Assembly: GCF_014701235.1 (NCBI RefSeq)
Contig: NZ_AP022873.1
Location: 186,001-250,000 of the forward strand
Origin: Dissulfurispira thermophila
Lineage (GTDB): Bacteria; Nitrospirota; Thermodesulfovibrionia; Thermodesulfovibrionales; Dissulfurispiraceae
Reading direction: 5' to 3'
Length of the DNA: 64,000 bases
Each line of letters begins with the position of its first letter. Position 1 is the stretch's first letter. Of the stretch, positions 36,746 through 45,355 are shown one piece after another. The notes beneath the pieces are model-generated. The model had not been told where the DNA came from. It made no database searches and was given only the letters and a program-made list of their open reading frames with translations. The translations under genes and the position numbers were made by a program.

Positions 36746-38206
36746 ATGAAGATTCCACGCGTAATGTCCACGCAGCACCCTGATAATGTTCTTCTGCCCT
36801 TCTTTGCAGAAAGTCAAGATATGTCAGGCGATGATGAGATTCAAGAGGCATATTATGCCTTCAGCCATCTTGGATGCGATGAACAGATGTGGGACTGTGA
36901 AGGCAAAGAGGTGGATGACTTTGTTGTAAGAAAGCTTTTAACTAAATATGAGCATTTTTTCAAAGAGGCAAGATTAGGTGAAGATGTTTTTCTCACATTG
37001 AGAGTGCCAAATCCTGATGTAGAAAAAGAAGAGGCAAAGGTGCTCATCGAGACACTCGAGAGCATTCCTCGCTCATGTGATGCTGCAAGGCTCTTTTATG
37101 GCAAAGATATTCCTCCTATTTTTGAGGTTATACTTCCTATGACAATGTCACATCAAAGCCTGAATAGAATTTATTATTACTATAAAGACTTTGTTGTTGG
37201 AAAACAGAATCAGCCGTTTTACCCAGGAGATATAACTATATCAGAATGGATAGGGGAGTGCAAACCTGAAAAGATAAATGTCATTGCACTTTTTGAAGAT
37301 AAGGAACATCAACTTGAGGCTCATAATATAATGAGGGAATACTTAAAAGATAAAGACATTAAGCACCAAAGGGTGTTTATAGCAAGGTCAGATCCCGCTA
37401 TGAATTATGGCATGGTAAGCGCTATACTCTGCAATAAGATTGCACTTCAACGTTTAAGGAGATTATCTGAAGAGACAGGGGTTAAAATATATCCGATACT
37501 CGGTGCTGGCTCTGCTCCTTTTAGAGGTCATCTTGCACCTGATACAGTTGATATGATACTTGAAGAATATCCTGATGTCCAGACATTCACAATACAATCA
37601 GCTTTCAAATATGACCATTCTGTTGCCTCTGTTATCTCTGCTGTTAATAAGCTCAAGGCGTCACAGGTGATGAGGGGATATGATATAGACGAAGGCAAAT
37701 GCATAGAGATTATTGATAAAGTGGCAGTGCAATATAGAAGGGTTATAGAATATCTTGCCCCAATTATTAATTATGTAGCAAGTTTTGTCCCCAGAAGGAG
37801 AATGCGTAAGCTCCATGTAGGACTTTTTGGATATTCCAGGAGTGTTGGAAAGGTTACGCTTCCCCGTGTTATAAGTTTTTGTGCTGCATGCTATTCTATA
37901 GGACTTCCTCCTGAGATACTTGGATTGAATATTCTTACGGCTGAAGACATTGCATGTATGAAAGACATGCATGTAAATTTTATGTTTGATATGAAGACAG
38001 CTATGTCATATTTTAATGAAGATGTCCTCACAATACTACCTGATGAGGTAAAGACATCTCTTAAACTTGACTGGGATGATTACAGGATTAATCCTGAACA
38101 TAAAGCCATTACATCAAGAATTATCAAGGCAGTCAAAGATAGGGACGGTGCTAATTTACAGGATATGCTTATAGAAGCAGCACATATAAGGAAATTTTTA
38201 GGATAA
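36746..38206 (+). CDS. ppcA: Phosphoenolpyruvate carboxylase, archaeal type
   Basis: A 486-residue enzyme forming oxaloacetate from PEP and bicarbonate. The start KIPRVMSTQHPDNVLLPFF and the blocks SHLGCDEQMWDCEGKEVDDF, YPILGAGSAPFRGHL and FTIQSAFKYDHS are those of the short archaeal-type family, about half the size of classical bacterial PEPC. It serves anaplerosis. This type occurs in archaea and few bacteria, so its presence is a taxonomic hint. Confidence 0.95.
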   Translation: MKIPRVMSTQHPDNVLLPFFAESQDMSGDDEIQEAYYAFSHLGCDEQMWDCEGKEVDDFVVRKLLTKYEHFFKEARLGEDVFLTLRVPNPDVEKEEAKVLIETLESIPRSCDAARLFYGKDIPPIFEVILPMTMSHQSLNRIYYYYKDFVVGKQNQPFYPGDITISEWIGECKPEKINVIALFEDKEHQLEAHNIMREYLKDKDIKHQRVFIARSDPAMNYGMVSAILCNKIALQRLRRLSEETGVKIYPILGAGSAPFRGHLAPDTVDMILEEYPDVQTFTIQSAFKYDHSVASVISAVNKLKASQVMRGYDIDEGKCIEIIDKVAVQYRRVIEYLAPIINYVASFVPRRRMRKLHVGLFGYSRSVGKVTLPRVISFCAACYSIGLPPEILGLNILTAEDIACMKDMHVNFMFDMKTAMSYFNEDVLTILPDEVKTSLKLDWDDYRINPEHKAITSRIIKAVKDRDGANLQDMLIEAAHIRKFLG

Positions 38207-38220
38207 TTAGTTTGGGCAAA

Positions 38221-38250
38221 GGGGTCATCAGAAAGTCATAGACTTTCTGT
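38221..38250 (+). repeat. Dispersed hairpin repeat after ppcA
   Basis: GGGGTCATCAGAAAGTCATA followed by GACTTTCTGT; the stem is CAGAAAGTC/GACTTTCTG. It could also terminate ppcA. Confidence 0.72.
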
Positions 38251-38318
38251 GATGCGAGAGACACAGGAGGTGATGGTCTCTTATATAAAAACAATTAACT
38301 AATAAAAAGGAGAAAGAG

Positions 38319-38744
38319 ATGCAAAAGGCAACTACAGGAAGCATAGTAAAGGTTCATTACACAGGAAAACTAAGTGATGGTACAGTATTTGATTCATCAG
38401 AAAACCGTGAGCCCCTTGAGTTTAGGGTAGGTGATGGTCATATTATCAAGGGGTTTGAAAATGCAATCGAAGGCATGTCTGTTGGAGAAAAAAAGACAAT
38501 AAATATCTCTGCTGATGAGGCATATGGACCTCATAGGAATGACCTTATTGTTAGAATTGAAAGGTCTCAGATCCCCCTTGACATTACACCAGCAATTGGA
38601 ATGAATCTCCAGATAAAGCAGCCAAACGGTGTAATTAATGTGGTTATAGCAGATATGGATGAATCAAGTATTACTCTCGATGCGAATCATCCTTTGGCAG
38701 GCAAGGATTTGACTTTTGATATAGAGCTTGTAGAGGTGGCATAA
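38319..38744 (+). CDS. FKBP-type peptidyl-prolyl isomerase, SlyD/SlpA-like
   Basis: A 141-residue isomerase: VHYTGKLSDGTVFDSSENREPLEFRVGDGHIIKGFENAIEGM is the FKBP core (in parts), and the insert-in-flap part is MSVGEKKTINISADEAYGPH. It lacks the metal-binding His-rich tail of SlyD, so it is closer to SlpA. It starts at ATG 38319 behind AAAAAGGAG. It stands alone between two hairpin repeats. Confidence 0.92.
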   Translation: MQKATTGSIVKVHYTGKLSDGTVFDSSENREPLEFRVGDGHIIKGFENAIEGMSVGEKKTINISADEAYGPHRNDLIVRIERSQIPLDITPAIGMNLQIKQPNGVINVVIADMDESSITLDANHPLAGKDLTFDIELVEVA

Positions 38745-38809
38745 TACATTAGCAGTTATTACAAATACGAAGGGGATAAGCAATCTGACATGAAAGGTCG
38801 TTCACACCT

Positions 38810-38838
38810 CAGAAAGTCTATGACTCTCTGTTGACCCC
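38810..38838 (-). repeat. Dispersed hairpin repeat before malQ
   Basis: On the minus strand GGGGTCAACAGAGAGTCATA then GACTTTCTG. It is nearly the inverse of the copy at 38221, so the two flank the isomerase gene as inverted copies. Word-like repeats (GGTTGAGGTTAAGGTTAAG) follow to 38960. Confidence 0.7.
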
Positions 38839-38992
38839 GTTGAGATGGGTGAGACCCCTCAATGTCATTGTGAGGCAAGGAAAGGTTGAGGTTAAGGTTA
38901 AGATTTAAAGACATGAAAAGAGTAAATTTTGCTTTTTATCCTCGATCTTAACCTTAACCTATCTTACATGCAATCTGTTAAACTTATAAGGT

Positions 38993-41104
38993 ATGTCTAC
39001 CTCTGAAGAATTGATTAATGAATTATCAGACCTCTCTGGCATTATCCCAGAATACTGGGATATATTTGGTAACAAACACACCACCACTATTGAGACAAAA
39101 AAAGCCATACTCAAGGCAATGAAGCTCGATATTGATTCTGATGAGTCTATAAAAAATGAGATATATGCAAAAAAGGCATATCCGTGGAATAGATTTATAG
39201 AGCCCGTAAAGGTTATATCTGTTAATGAACAGCCGTTTAAGGTATCTATTCATGTGCGAGTTGAAAAGGTAGAAGAGGACAGGATATATATTTCATGGGC
39301 TATCAGGAATGAAGAAGGCGAAAAAATAGACAAGTTTATCCTTTCAAGTGATGAGATAACTATCTCAGATGAGAGGTGGATGTATGGCAGAAGATATGTA
39401 AAAATAGACCTGACAGATAAATGCTATAGAGATATAGGCTATTACTCTGTGGATATAAAATTCAAGATTCCTAATGTAGAAATATCAGGCACTTCGAAGG
39501 TTATCATAACCCCAGATTGCTGTTATATGCCTTTAAAATTAAAGGATGCAAAGACATGGGGGATCTCTATAAATCTCTATTCTATACGCTCATGTCAGAA
39601 CTGGGGTGTCGGAGATTTTGGCGATCTCAAAAAGATCGTAAAAATGGTTTCTGAATTAAAGGGCGGATTTGTTGGAATTAATCCACTGCACGCAATTCCA
39701 AACAAAAAACCTTTTGGCATAAGCCCTTATTCTCCAATAAGCAGACTTTATAAAAACTTTATTTATCTTGATATGGACAACATCCCAGAGGTTAGAGAGT
39801 TAGGTAGTCATTCGCCAGTAATGAACAGCCTGATAGATGAATTAAGAAACACTGAATTAATTGACTATGAAAAGGTTGCATCATTGAAGATGTCAGTCCT
39901 TCGGAGTGCATTTGAGGTCTTTTATAAAGAGCATTATCTGAAAGACACTGCTCGTTCAAAAGGTTTTAAAACTTATGTGGCAGAACAAGGCAATAGTCTT
40001 GAATCTTTTGCAGCATACTTAGCAAGTAGCCAATCATCAGCGGCTAACAGTCAGGTAGAGGTCCTTTTTTATAAATATATCCAGTGGCTCATTGAGGAGC
40101 AGTTGAGGGAGGTCTCAGAACTGACGAAAAATCTTGGGATGTCCGTAGGGCTTTACCATGACCTTGCAATAGGTTCAATAGGTGATGGAAGCGATGCATG
40201 GAATTTTCAGGATATTATTGCAAATGAGATAGATCTCGGTGCACCTCCTGATGATTTTAATCCCACAGGACAAAACTGGGGTTTTCCTCCCCTTATTCCT
40301 GATAGGCTTAAGGAATCAAGATATGAATTGTTTATTCAAACAATAAGAAAAAACATGAAACATTTCGGGGCATTAAGAATAGACCATGCCCTTGGAATGT
40401 TCCGACAGTTCTGGATACCAAAGGGTATGTCAGCTTCTCATGGTGCATATGTAAAACAGCCGACAGAGGATTTGCTCAGGATTATTGCGCTGGAAAGTGT
40501 AAGGAATAGCACTATGGTCATTGCTGAAGACCTTGGAACAATAGGAGAAAATGTCAGGGAAACTCTTTTTAGATTTAACATGCTTTCTTATAGGCTTTTG
40601 TATTTTGAAAGGAATTATCCTGACCCTTGTTTTTTGCAGCCTGAAAAATATCCTGAAATGGCATTATGTGCAGTCACAACTCATGATCTTCCCACAATTT
40701 ATGGCTGGTGGATTTGCCGTGATGTTGATCTGAAAAAGAGACTGGGAATATTGCCTGATGAGGGTGTCAAGCAAAAGAGTGTGAGTGAAAGGGAAAGAGA
40801 CAAGTCACTCCTGATAGATGCCCTCAAGTCTCAAGGACTCATTCCTGACACCCATTCATCTTATTTAGATGAAATGACCCCTGAATTATGTATGGCTATA
40901 TACGAATATCTTGCCCGCACACCATGCAAGCTTTTATCTGTAAGTCTCGATGATGTCATTGGCACAATTGATCAGCAGAACATGCCGGGTATAACAGATT
41001 CATATCCGAGCTGGATGCAGAAGACGTCGATAACTCTTGAGCAAATGATTGCTAATAAATGGTTTTTAGCCCTTTCTGAAATGTTTCAGAAAAACAATCG
41101 ATAA
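38993..41104 (+). CDS. malQ: 4-alpha-glucanotransferase
   Basis: A 703-residue GH77 enzyme (amylomaltase). An N-terminal domain of about 180 residues precedes the catalytic part. Visible motifs are SPYSPISRLYKN, GLYHDLAIGSIGDGSDAW (nucleophile Asp region), FGALRIDHALGMFRQFWIP and MVIAEDLGTIGENVRETL (acid/base Glu). It rearranges alpha-1,4-glucans in glycogen or maltodextrin metabolism. A short stretch ASSQSSAANSQVEV (40024-40060) may be repeat-derived. A Pho-box-like promoter begins 15 bp after the stop. Confidence 0.95.
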   Translation: MSTSEELINELSDLSGIIPEYWDIFGNKHTTTIETKKAILKAMKLDIDSDESIKNEIYAKKAYPWNRFIEPVKVISVNEQPFKVSIHVRVEKVEEDRIYISWAIRNEEGEKIDKFILSSDEITISDERWMYGRRYVKIDLTDKCYRDIGYYSVDIKFKIPNVEISGTSKVIITPDCCYMPLKLKDAKTWGISINLYSIRSCQNWGVGDFGDLKKIVKMVSELKGGFVGINPLHAIPNKKPFGISPYSPISRLYKNFIYLDMDNIPEVRELGSHSPVMNSLIDELRNTELIDYEKVASLKMSVLRSAFEVFYKEHYLKDTARSKGFKTYVAEQGNSLESFAAYLASSQSSAANSQVEVLFYKYIQWLIEEQLREVSELTKNLGMSVGLYHDLAIGSIGDGSDAWNFQDIIANEIDLGAPPDDFNPTGQNWGFPPLIPDRLKESRYELFIQTIRKNMKHFGALRIDHALGMFRQFWIPKGMSASHGAYVKQPTEDLLRIIALESVRNSTMVIAEDLGTIGENVRETLFRFNMLSYRLLYFERNYPDPCFLQPEKYPEMALCAVTTHDLPTIYGWWICRDVDLKKRLGILPDEGVKQKSVSERERDKSLLIDALKSQGLIPDTHSSYLDEMTPELCMAIYEYLARTPCKLLSVSLDDVIGTIDQQNMPGITDSYPSWMQKTSITLEQMIANKWFLALSEMFQKNNR

Positions 41105-41118
41105 ATCCTTTCATTGAA

Positions 41119-41163
41119 AATTAACACATCTGTCATATTCTTGTAACATCAATCTTTTATGCT
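41119..41163 (+). promoter_or_regulatory. Pho-box-like promoter 1
   Basis: Heptamers AATTAAC (41119), CTGTCAT (41130) and TTGTAAC (41141) are spaced exactly 11 bp; CTGTCAT is the E. coli PhoB half-site. A -10-like TATGCT begins at 41158, 10 bp after the last heptamer. It precedes the small Cys-rich protein, the EAL/GGDEF gene and the GH1 gene. Confidence 0.75.
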
Positions 41164-41179
41164 AATTTTAAAAAGTTTA

Positions 41180-41275
41180 GGGTTTCACAAAATTAAAAAA
41201 TTCCCTCTCCCTTTTGGGGAGAGGGATAGGGTGAGGGGGGTAAGGATTACGAATTTCGTGAAACCCACAATTTTA
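41180..41275. repeat. Dispersed hairpin repeat inside the 5' untranslated region
   Basis: GGGTTTCACAAAATTAAAAA, hairpin CCCTCTCCC-TTTT-GGGGAGAGGG, a middle part, and an inverted end ACGAATTTCGTGAAACCC. The ends are inverted copies (GGGTTTCAC/GTGAAACCC), so the whole is bounded like a small mobile repeat. Related copies lie at 5650 and 14890. It sits between Pho-box promoter 1 and the gene at 41298. Confidence 0.78.
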
Positions 41276-41297
41276 AAAAGTTAAAAAGGAGGCTACC

Positions 41298-41516
41298 ATG
41301 AAATGCAAATATTTAAATCAATTCCGTCTTTCTGAGTTTGGATGGACTGTGGAATCATGCACAGCAAACGATAGGCCTTATGCACCGAGCATCTCAGAAT
41401 TGCATGATTACTGCAATGGCAATGAAGTCAAGAGATGTCCAGTCTGGCTGAAAAGAGAAGGCTTATATACTGCTTATAGTTCACCGTTCATTGTTGAAAT
41501 TGTTCAAGGTTCATAG
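41298..41516 (+). CDS. Small Cys-containing protein under Pho-box control
   Basis: A 72-residue protein: KCKYLNQFRLSEFGW, ESCTANDRPYAPS, ELHDYCNGNEVKRCP. The four Cys and Y/P spacing resemble small zinc-type proteins of unknown function common in anaerobes. Start ATG 41298 behind AAAAAGGAGG. The C-terminal residues are encoded by GTTCA-rich repeat words, so the tail is probably recruited. It is the first gene after Pho-box promoter 1. Confidence 0.7.
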   Translation: MKCKYLNQFRLSEFGWTVESCTANDRPYAPSISELHDYCNGNEVKRCPVWLKREGLYTAYSSPFIVEIVQGS

Positions 41517-41575
41517 TTCATCGTTGGTTGTTATTATGAACAATGAAGCATAAACTTTTTTCATGGAGGTGTATT

Positions 41576-43432
41576 ATGACTTCAAGGTCGAAATGGGATA
41601 TAACCATAGATGGCGAGGAGTGCATATCCGAAGATAGAAATAGTCCGGATAGGATAGATAGGCAGACCATACTCGAACTTCTTGACAATGATTCGCTCAC
41701 AACCCATTTTCAACCCATATTTTCTGCAAAAGACGGGTCAGTTTATGGTTATGAGGCATTGACGAGGATAAGGGAAAATAAAAATGACATAAACATCAGC
41801 GAGCTGTTTAAAGTGGCAATCCTCACAGATACCATCTCATCCCTCGATGTGAAGTGCAGGGGAAATGCCATAAGTTTAGGGTCTTTATTGGGCATTAATC
41901 ACAAAGGTTCGTACCTATTTATCAATGTATGTCCCGAGGCATTGATGGACCCGGCACACAGTGTTGGAATAACAGATGAACTGGCAGATAAATATGGCAT
42001 TTCGAAAGAAAAGATTGTTCTTGAGATAACAGAAGAAAGCGCCATTCACAATTACAAGCTATTCAACGAGGCAGTTGATTACTATAAAAAGAGAGACTAT
42101 AAGATAGCCATTGATGACTTCGGAGCGGGTTACGGCGGGCTGAAAATGCTCTCGGTGATAGAGCCCGACTTTGTAAAGATAGACCGCCATTTCATATCAA
42201 ATATAGATAAGGCAACTGTGAAGTTCAATCTCGTTGATTCTATTGCATCTGCTTGCCATAGGATCGGCATAAAGGTCATAGCCGAGGGAATAGAGCGGGA
42301 AGAAGAACTCAAAATAGTGATAAATATGGGGATAGATCTGCTTCAGGGGTATTATCTCTACAAGCCATCTCCAATCCTTAATGGTGACAAGGCAGAGATT
42401 TCTATATTCCACAGCAAAAAAGCAAGCTGTTGCTCAACAAGCGCTGAGCAATGCTTTATAGGAGATATTGCAGACAGGGTTGCTCCTATATTACCATCAG
42501 CACATCTTTTGGCTGCTTTTAGTAGATTTATCAAAAACTCTGAACTCAGGAGTCTGCCCGTTGTTGAGGATGAAAGGCTTGTAGGAATGCTGCACAGACA
42601 TAGGTTTTTAGAAAACAATGTGCTTGGTAAATATGGCTATGGCATGCACCTTAATGCTAAGAAATGCATAAGCAACATCATGGAACAGCCGTCACTGATG
42701 GTGGAAGCTAACGTCACACTGGAAGAAGTTGCACAGAGGATACAATCAAGGAAGTCCGAATTTCTTTATGACGACATATGCGTTACAAAGAATGGCAAGT
42801 ATTATGGAATAGTGCCAGTTCATATGCTCCTTGATGCAATAACAGAGAGGAGCCTCATCCTTGCACGTAATGCAAACCCCCTAACAGGTCTGCCGGGGAA
42901 TGATTCGATTCAGCGTGAAATAAATAAAAGGCTCTTGCAGAACATACACTGTGATGTCTGTTACATAGATATAGACAACTTTAAGCCATATAACGACACC
43001 TATGGTTTTGAAAAGGGTGATATGGTTATAAAGACGCTTGCTTGCATAATCAAGGAATCTGTGAGACCGTCTGATTTCGATTTTAGCTTTGTGGGACATA
43101 TAGGTGGTGATGACTTTATAGTGATTACTCCTCCGAAGATTTCAATACCTGTGTGCGAGAAAATAATTTCGAGCTTTGAATCAAATCTTCCGATATTACA
43201 TGGAATGGAAGATTACAATAGGGGATATTATGTTTCTAAAAATAGGAAAAATGAGGAAGAGACTTTTAGGCTATTGTCTCTCTCCATAGGAATAGTCAGC
43301 ACAGAGGTGTATAAAATAAAGTCCTATGCCCAGCTTGCATCAATAGCAACAGAGGTAAAAAAGGCTGCAAAGATGCAGTCTGCCTTAAATGGAACTTCAT
43401 CCATAGCAAGAGACAGAAGGCTGATGGGATGA
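41576..43432 (+). CDS. EAL-CBS-GGDEF cyclic-di-GMP signalling protein
   Basis: A 618-residue cytoplasmic protein. EAL phosphodiesterase domain (about residues 20-260): HFQPIF, YGYEALTR, NVCPEA, LEITEES, AIDDFGAGYGG, VKIDRHF and VIAEGIE...LLQGYYL are all present, so it is probably active. A CBS-like pair (about 270-430) follows with RSLPVVEDERLVGMLHR. The GGDEF domain reads GHIGGDDFIVI (GGDDF), with DIDNFKPYNDTYGFEKGD intact. ATG 41576 is chosen over 41543 because GGAGG lies at 41565-41569. Nucleotide sensing by CBS could set the balance between making and breaking c-di-GMP. It is likely cotranscribed with 41298 and GH1 from Pho-box promoter 1. Confidence 0.92.
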   Translation: MTSRSKWDITIDGEECISEDRNSPDRIDRQTILELLDNDSLTTHFQPIFSAKDGSVYGYEALTRIRENKNDINISELFKVAILTDTISSLDVKCRGNAISLGSLLGINHKGSYLFINVCPEALMDPAHSVGITDELADKYGISKEKIVLEITEESAIHNYKLFNEAVDYYKKRDYKIAIDDFGAGYGGLKMLSVIEPDFVKIDRHFISNIDKATVKFNLVDSIASACHRIGIKVIAEGIEREEELKIVINMGIDLLQGYYLYKPSPILNGDKAEISIFHSKKASCCSTSAEQCFIGDIADRVAPILPSAHLLAAFSRFIKNSELRSLPVVEDERLVGMLHRHRFLENNVLGKYGYGMHLNAKKCISNIMEQPSLMVEANVTLEEVAQRIQSRKSEFLYDDICVTKNGKYYGIVPVHMLLDAITERSLILARNANPLTGLPGNDSIQREINKRLLQNIHCDVCYIDIDNFKPYNDTYGFEKGDMVIKTLACIIKESVRPSDFDFSFVGHIGGDDFIVITPPKISIPVCEKIISSFESNLPILHGMEDYNRGYYVSKNRKNEEETFRLLSLSIGIVSTEVYKIKSYAQLASIATEVKKAAKMQSALNGTSSIARDRRLMG

Positions 43433-43498
43433 AAAATGTTTATAGTTTATGGTTTATAGTATAAGAGGGTCTTATTTTAAGGCATTGAAGGATGAGCT

Positions 43499-44767
43499 AT
43501 GAACAATGAACAAAATACTAAATTCCTCTGGGGTGTTGCCACATCTGCCTTTCAGCTTGAGGGTTCTCCTTATGCTGACTGGACATCATGGGATTCGATA
43601 TTAAATTCAAAGCCTGATGTCACAAACCATTACACCTTATATAAAGAAGACTTGAATTTATTGAAAGATCTCGGTGTGAATGCATATCGCTTCTCTATTG
43701 AATGGAGTAGGATACAACCAAGAGAAAACATATGGGATGAAGCCGCTGTTGCCCATTATCAGGACATAATAAATATCCTTCTTGAAAACAATATAGAGCC
43801 TATGGTCACAATACATCACTTCACGCATCCACTCTGGTTTATCAAAAAATACCCATGGCACAAAGAAGAGTCTATTGAAAAATTTTTGATCTTCGCAGAA
43901 AAGATAGTGTCTATATTAAAGGGCGTGCGATACTGGATTACTTTCAACGAGCCATATGTGCTTATCCTTGCCGGATATTTTGAGGGATGCACACCTCCCG
44001 GCATCAGGGATGTTTCACTGGGATTGAAGGCACTGGAGAATATTCTCATTAGCCACGGGAAAACTTATGATATTATCCATTCAAGAGTCACCGGTCCGAT
44101 GGCTAAGCCTATGGTAAGTGTTGCACACAATATGGCTGCTCTTGCGCCGTGGAACAAATGGAACCCTATGGACAGACTACTGTCCAGCATTGCAAAGCAC
44201 TTTTATAATCACTCCCTTTTAGATGTGTTTATCACTGGCATTCTCAGGGTGAAGTTTCCATTTAAGAAGGCAGTAGAAATTCATGTCCCTATAAAGGATA
44301 AGCTGGATTTCTTCGGTGTAAATTATTACACAAGAATACATATGAGGTTTAATCCTTTTAAAAAGATGGGTATTGAACTGAGACACAGGGATATTGACGG
44401 CTATGGACTTACTGATATGGGATGGGAGATACACCCTCATGGACTTGCAAAGGTGCTGAGATATGCATCAAAACTCAATGTGCCTTTGATAATAACTGAA
44501 AACGGCATTGCTACTCATGACTGTGAGAAGAAGATAAAGTTCATGAAACGTCATGTAGATGTCCTCGAAAGGTGCATCAAAAAAGGCATCGATGTCAGGG
44601 GATATTTCTACTGGTCCCTGATTGACAACTACGAATGGCTTCAAGGACTCGATGCGAGATTCGGTTTATATAAAGTGGATTTTGACACACTCAATCGCAA
44701 GCCTACCAATGCAGCAGCATATTATTCGTATTTGATTAAGAGCAGAGATTTTTATTCTCTAAAATAA
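43499..44767 (+). CDS. Glycoside hydrolase family 1 protein
   Basis: A 422-residue GH1 barrel. Motifs are FLWGVATSAFQLEGS, YRFSIEWSRIQP, ITFNEPYVLILAGYFEG (acid/base Glu in NEP), DFFGVNYYTR and LIITENGIA (nucleophile Glu in TENG), then GYFYWSLIDNYEW. There is no signal peptide, so it acts in the cytoplasm or at the membrane face. GH1 covers beta-glucosidases and beta-galactosidases; plant SFR2, a GH1 member, is a galactolipid transferase. Given the glycosyltransferase nearby, glycolipid metabolism is possible but only inferred. Its 3' end overlaps the hicA pseudogene on the other strand. Confidence 0.88.
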   Translation: MNNEQNTKFLWGVATSAFQLEGSPYADWTSWDSILNSKPDVTNHYTLYKEDLNLLKDLGVNAYRFSIEWSRIQPRENIWDEAAVAHYQDIINILLENNIEPMVTIHHFTHPLWFIKKYPWHKEESIEKFLIFAEKIVSILKGVRYWITFNEPYVLILAGYFEGCTPPGIRDVSLGLKALENILISHGKTYDIIHSRVTGPMAKPMVSVAHNMAALAPWNKWNPMDRLLSSIAKHFYNHSLLDVFITGILRVKFPFKKAVEIHVPIKDKLDFFGVNYYTRIHMRFNPFKKMGIELRHRDIDGYGLTDMGWEIHPHGLAKVLRYASKLNVPLIITENGIATHDCEKKIKFMKRHVDVLERCIKKGIDVRGYFYWSLIDNYEWLQGLDARFGLYKVDFDTLNRKPTNAAAYYSYLIKSRDFYSLK

Positions 44768-44968
44768 ATCCCTTAAACCTGCCTGCTTAAGAATGGATAA
44801 TACTGTCCCCTTTGGCAGATCCTTTTTGTGATAAGGGACAGTGACACGCCTTTTTGTCTGCAAATTGTAATAAACCTTATGACTTCATGTCTGATGGTCA
44901 AACTCAAAGCCGTTTTGTAGCAGAATCTTAATTACATCATCTGGTGTTAATATAGGCAGTTTAGGCAT
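44759..44968 (-). pseudogene. hicA: HicA toxin gene with an in-frame TGA
   Basis: The frame from ATG 44968 reads PKLPILTPDDVIKILLQNGFEFDHQT, then TGA at 44887-44885, then SHKVYYNLQTKRRVTVPYHKK...KGTVLSILKQAGL. It matches HicA over its full length. HicA has Gly-Ser-His here, so one base change (GGA to TGA) just before the catalytic His explains the stop. The start overlaps the hicB stop by 8 bp. The toxin is inactive unless the stop is read through or is a sequencing error. Confidence 0.86.
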
Positions 44969-45194
44969 ACTCTACATTTAATATACTTTCCAGTGTTCTG
45001 GAATCATCCACAATTTCCTCATCATGTTTTTTCATGCTTTCTAAATATGCTGCTATTGCATCCTCAGCCATTTTGACAGCATCTTCTACAGTGTCGCCAT
45101 AAGTTACACATCCTGGTAAAGACGGCACTAAAACAGTATATCCGCCCTCCGGTTCAGGTCTTAAAACAATCCTGAAAGAGAGTTTTGAATTCAT
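44961..45194 (-). CDS. hicB: HicB-family antitoxin
   Basis: A 77-residue protein with the HicB partial-RNaseH fold signature: FRIVLRPEPEGGYTVLVPSLPGCVTYGDTVEDAVKMAEDAI. ATG 45194 (or GTG 45197) lies behind AGAGGAGG. It lacks the C-terminal helix-turn-helix of larger HicB proteins. It precedes the broken hicA and is probably a surviving antitoxin without a working toxin. Confidence 0.88.
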   Translation of the reverse strand: MNSKLSFRIVLRPEPEGGYTVLVPSLPGCVTYGDTVEDAVKMAEDAIAAYLESMKKHDEEIVDDSRTLESILNVEYA

Positions 45195-45256
45195 CACTGC
45201 ACCTCCTCTTTGACAGTTGCTTTTATTTTACCACTTTTATATCCAATTGGATATAT

Positions 45257-45312
45257 TTTTAACAAAACTTTAATCCTCTTTTAATATCCTTGTAACAAGG
45301 AGTGTTTATCAT
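45257..45312 (+). promoter_or_regulatory. Pho-box-like promoter 2
   Basis: Heptamers TTTTAAC (45257), CTTTAAT (45268), TTTTAAT (45279) and TTGTAAC (45290) are spaced exactly 11 bp. TATCAT at 45307-45312 starts 10 bp after the last one and matches five of six -10 bases. It drives the PHP gene and probably the genes to 49908. Confidence 0.82.
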
Positions 45313-45355
45313 GTTAATAGCATGTTTGGAAAATATGTTGATAAATGGTTAATAG

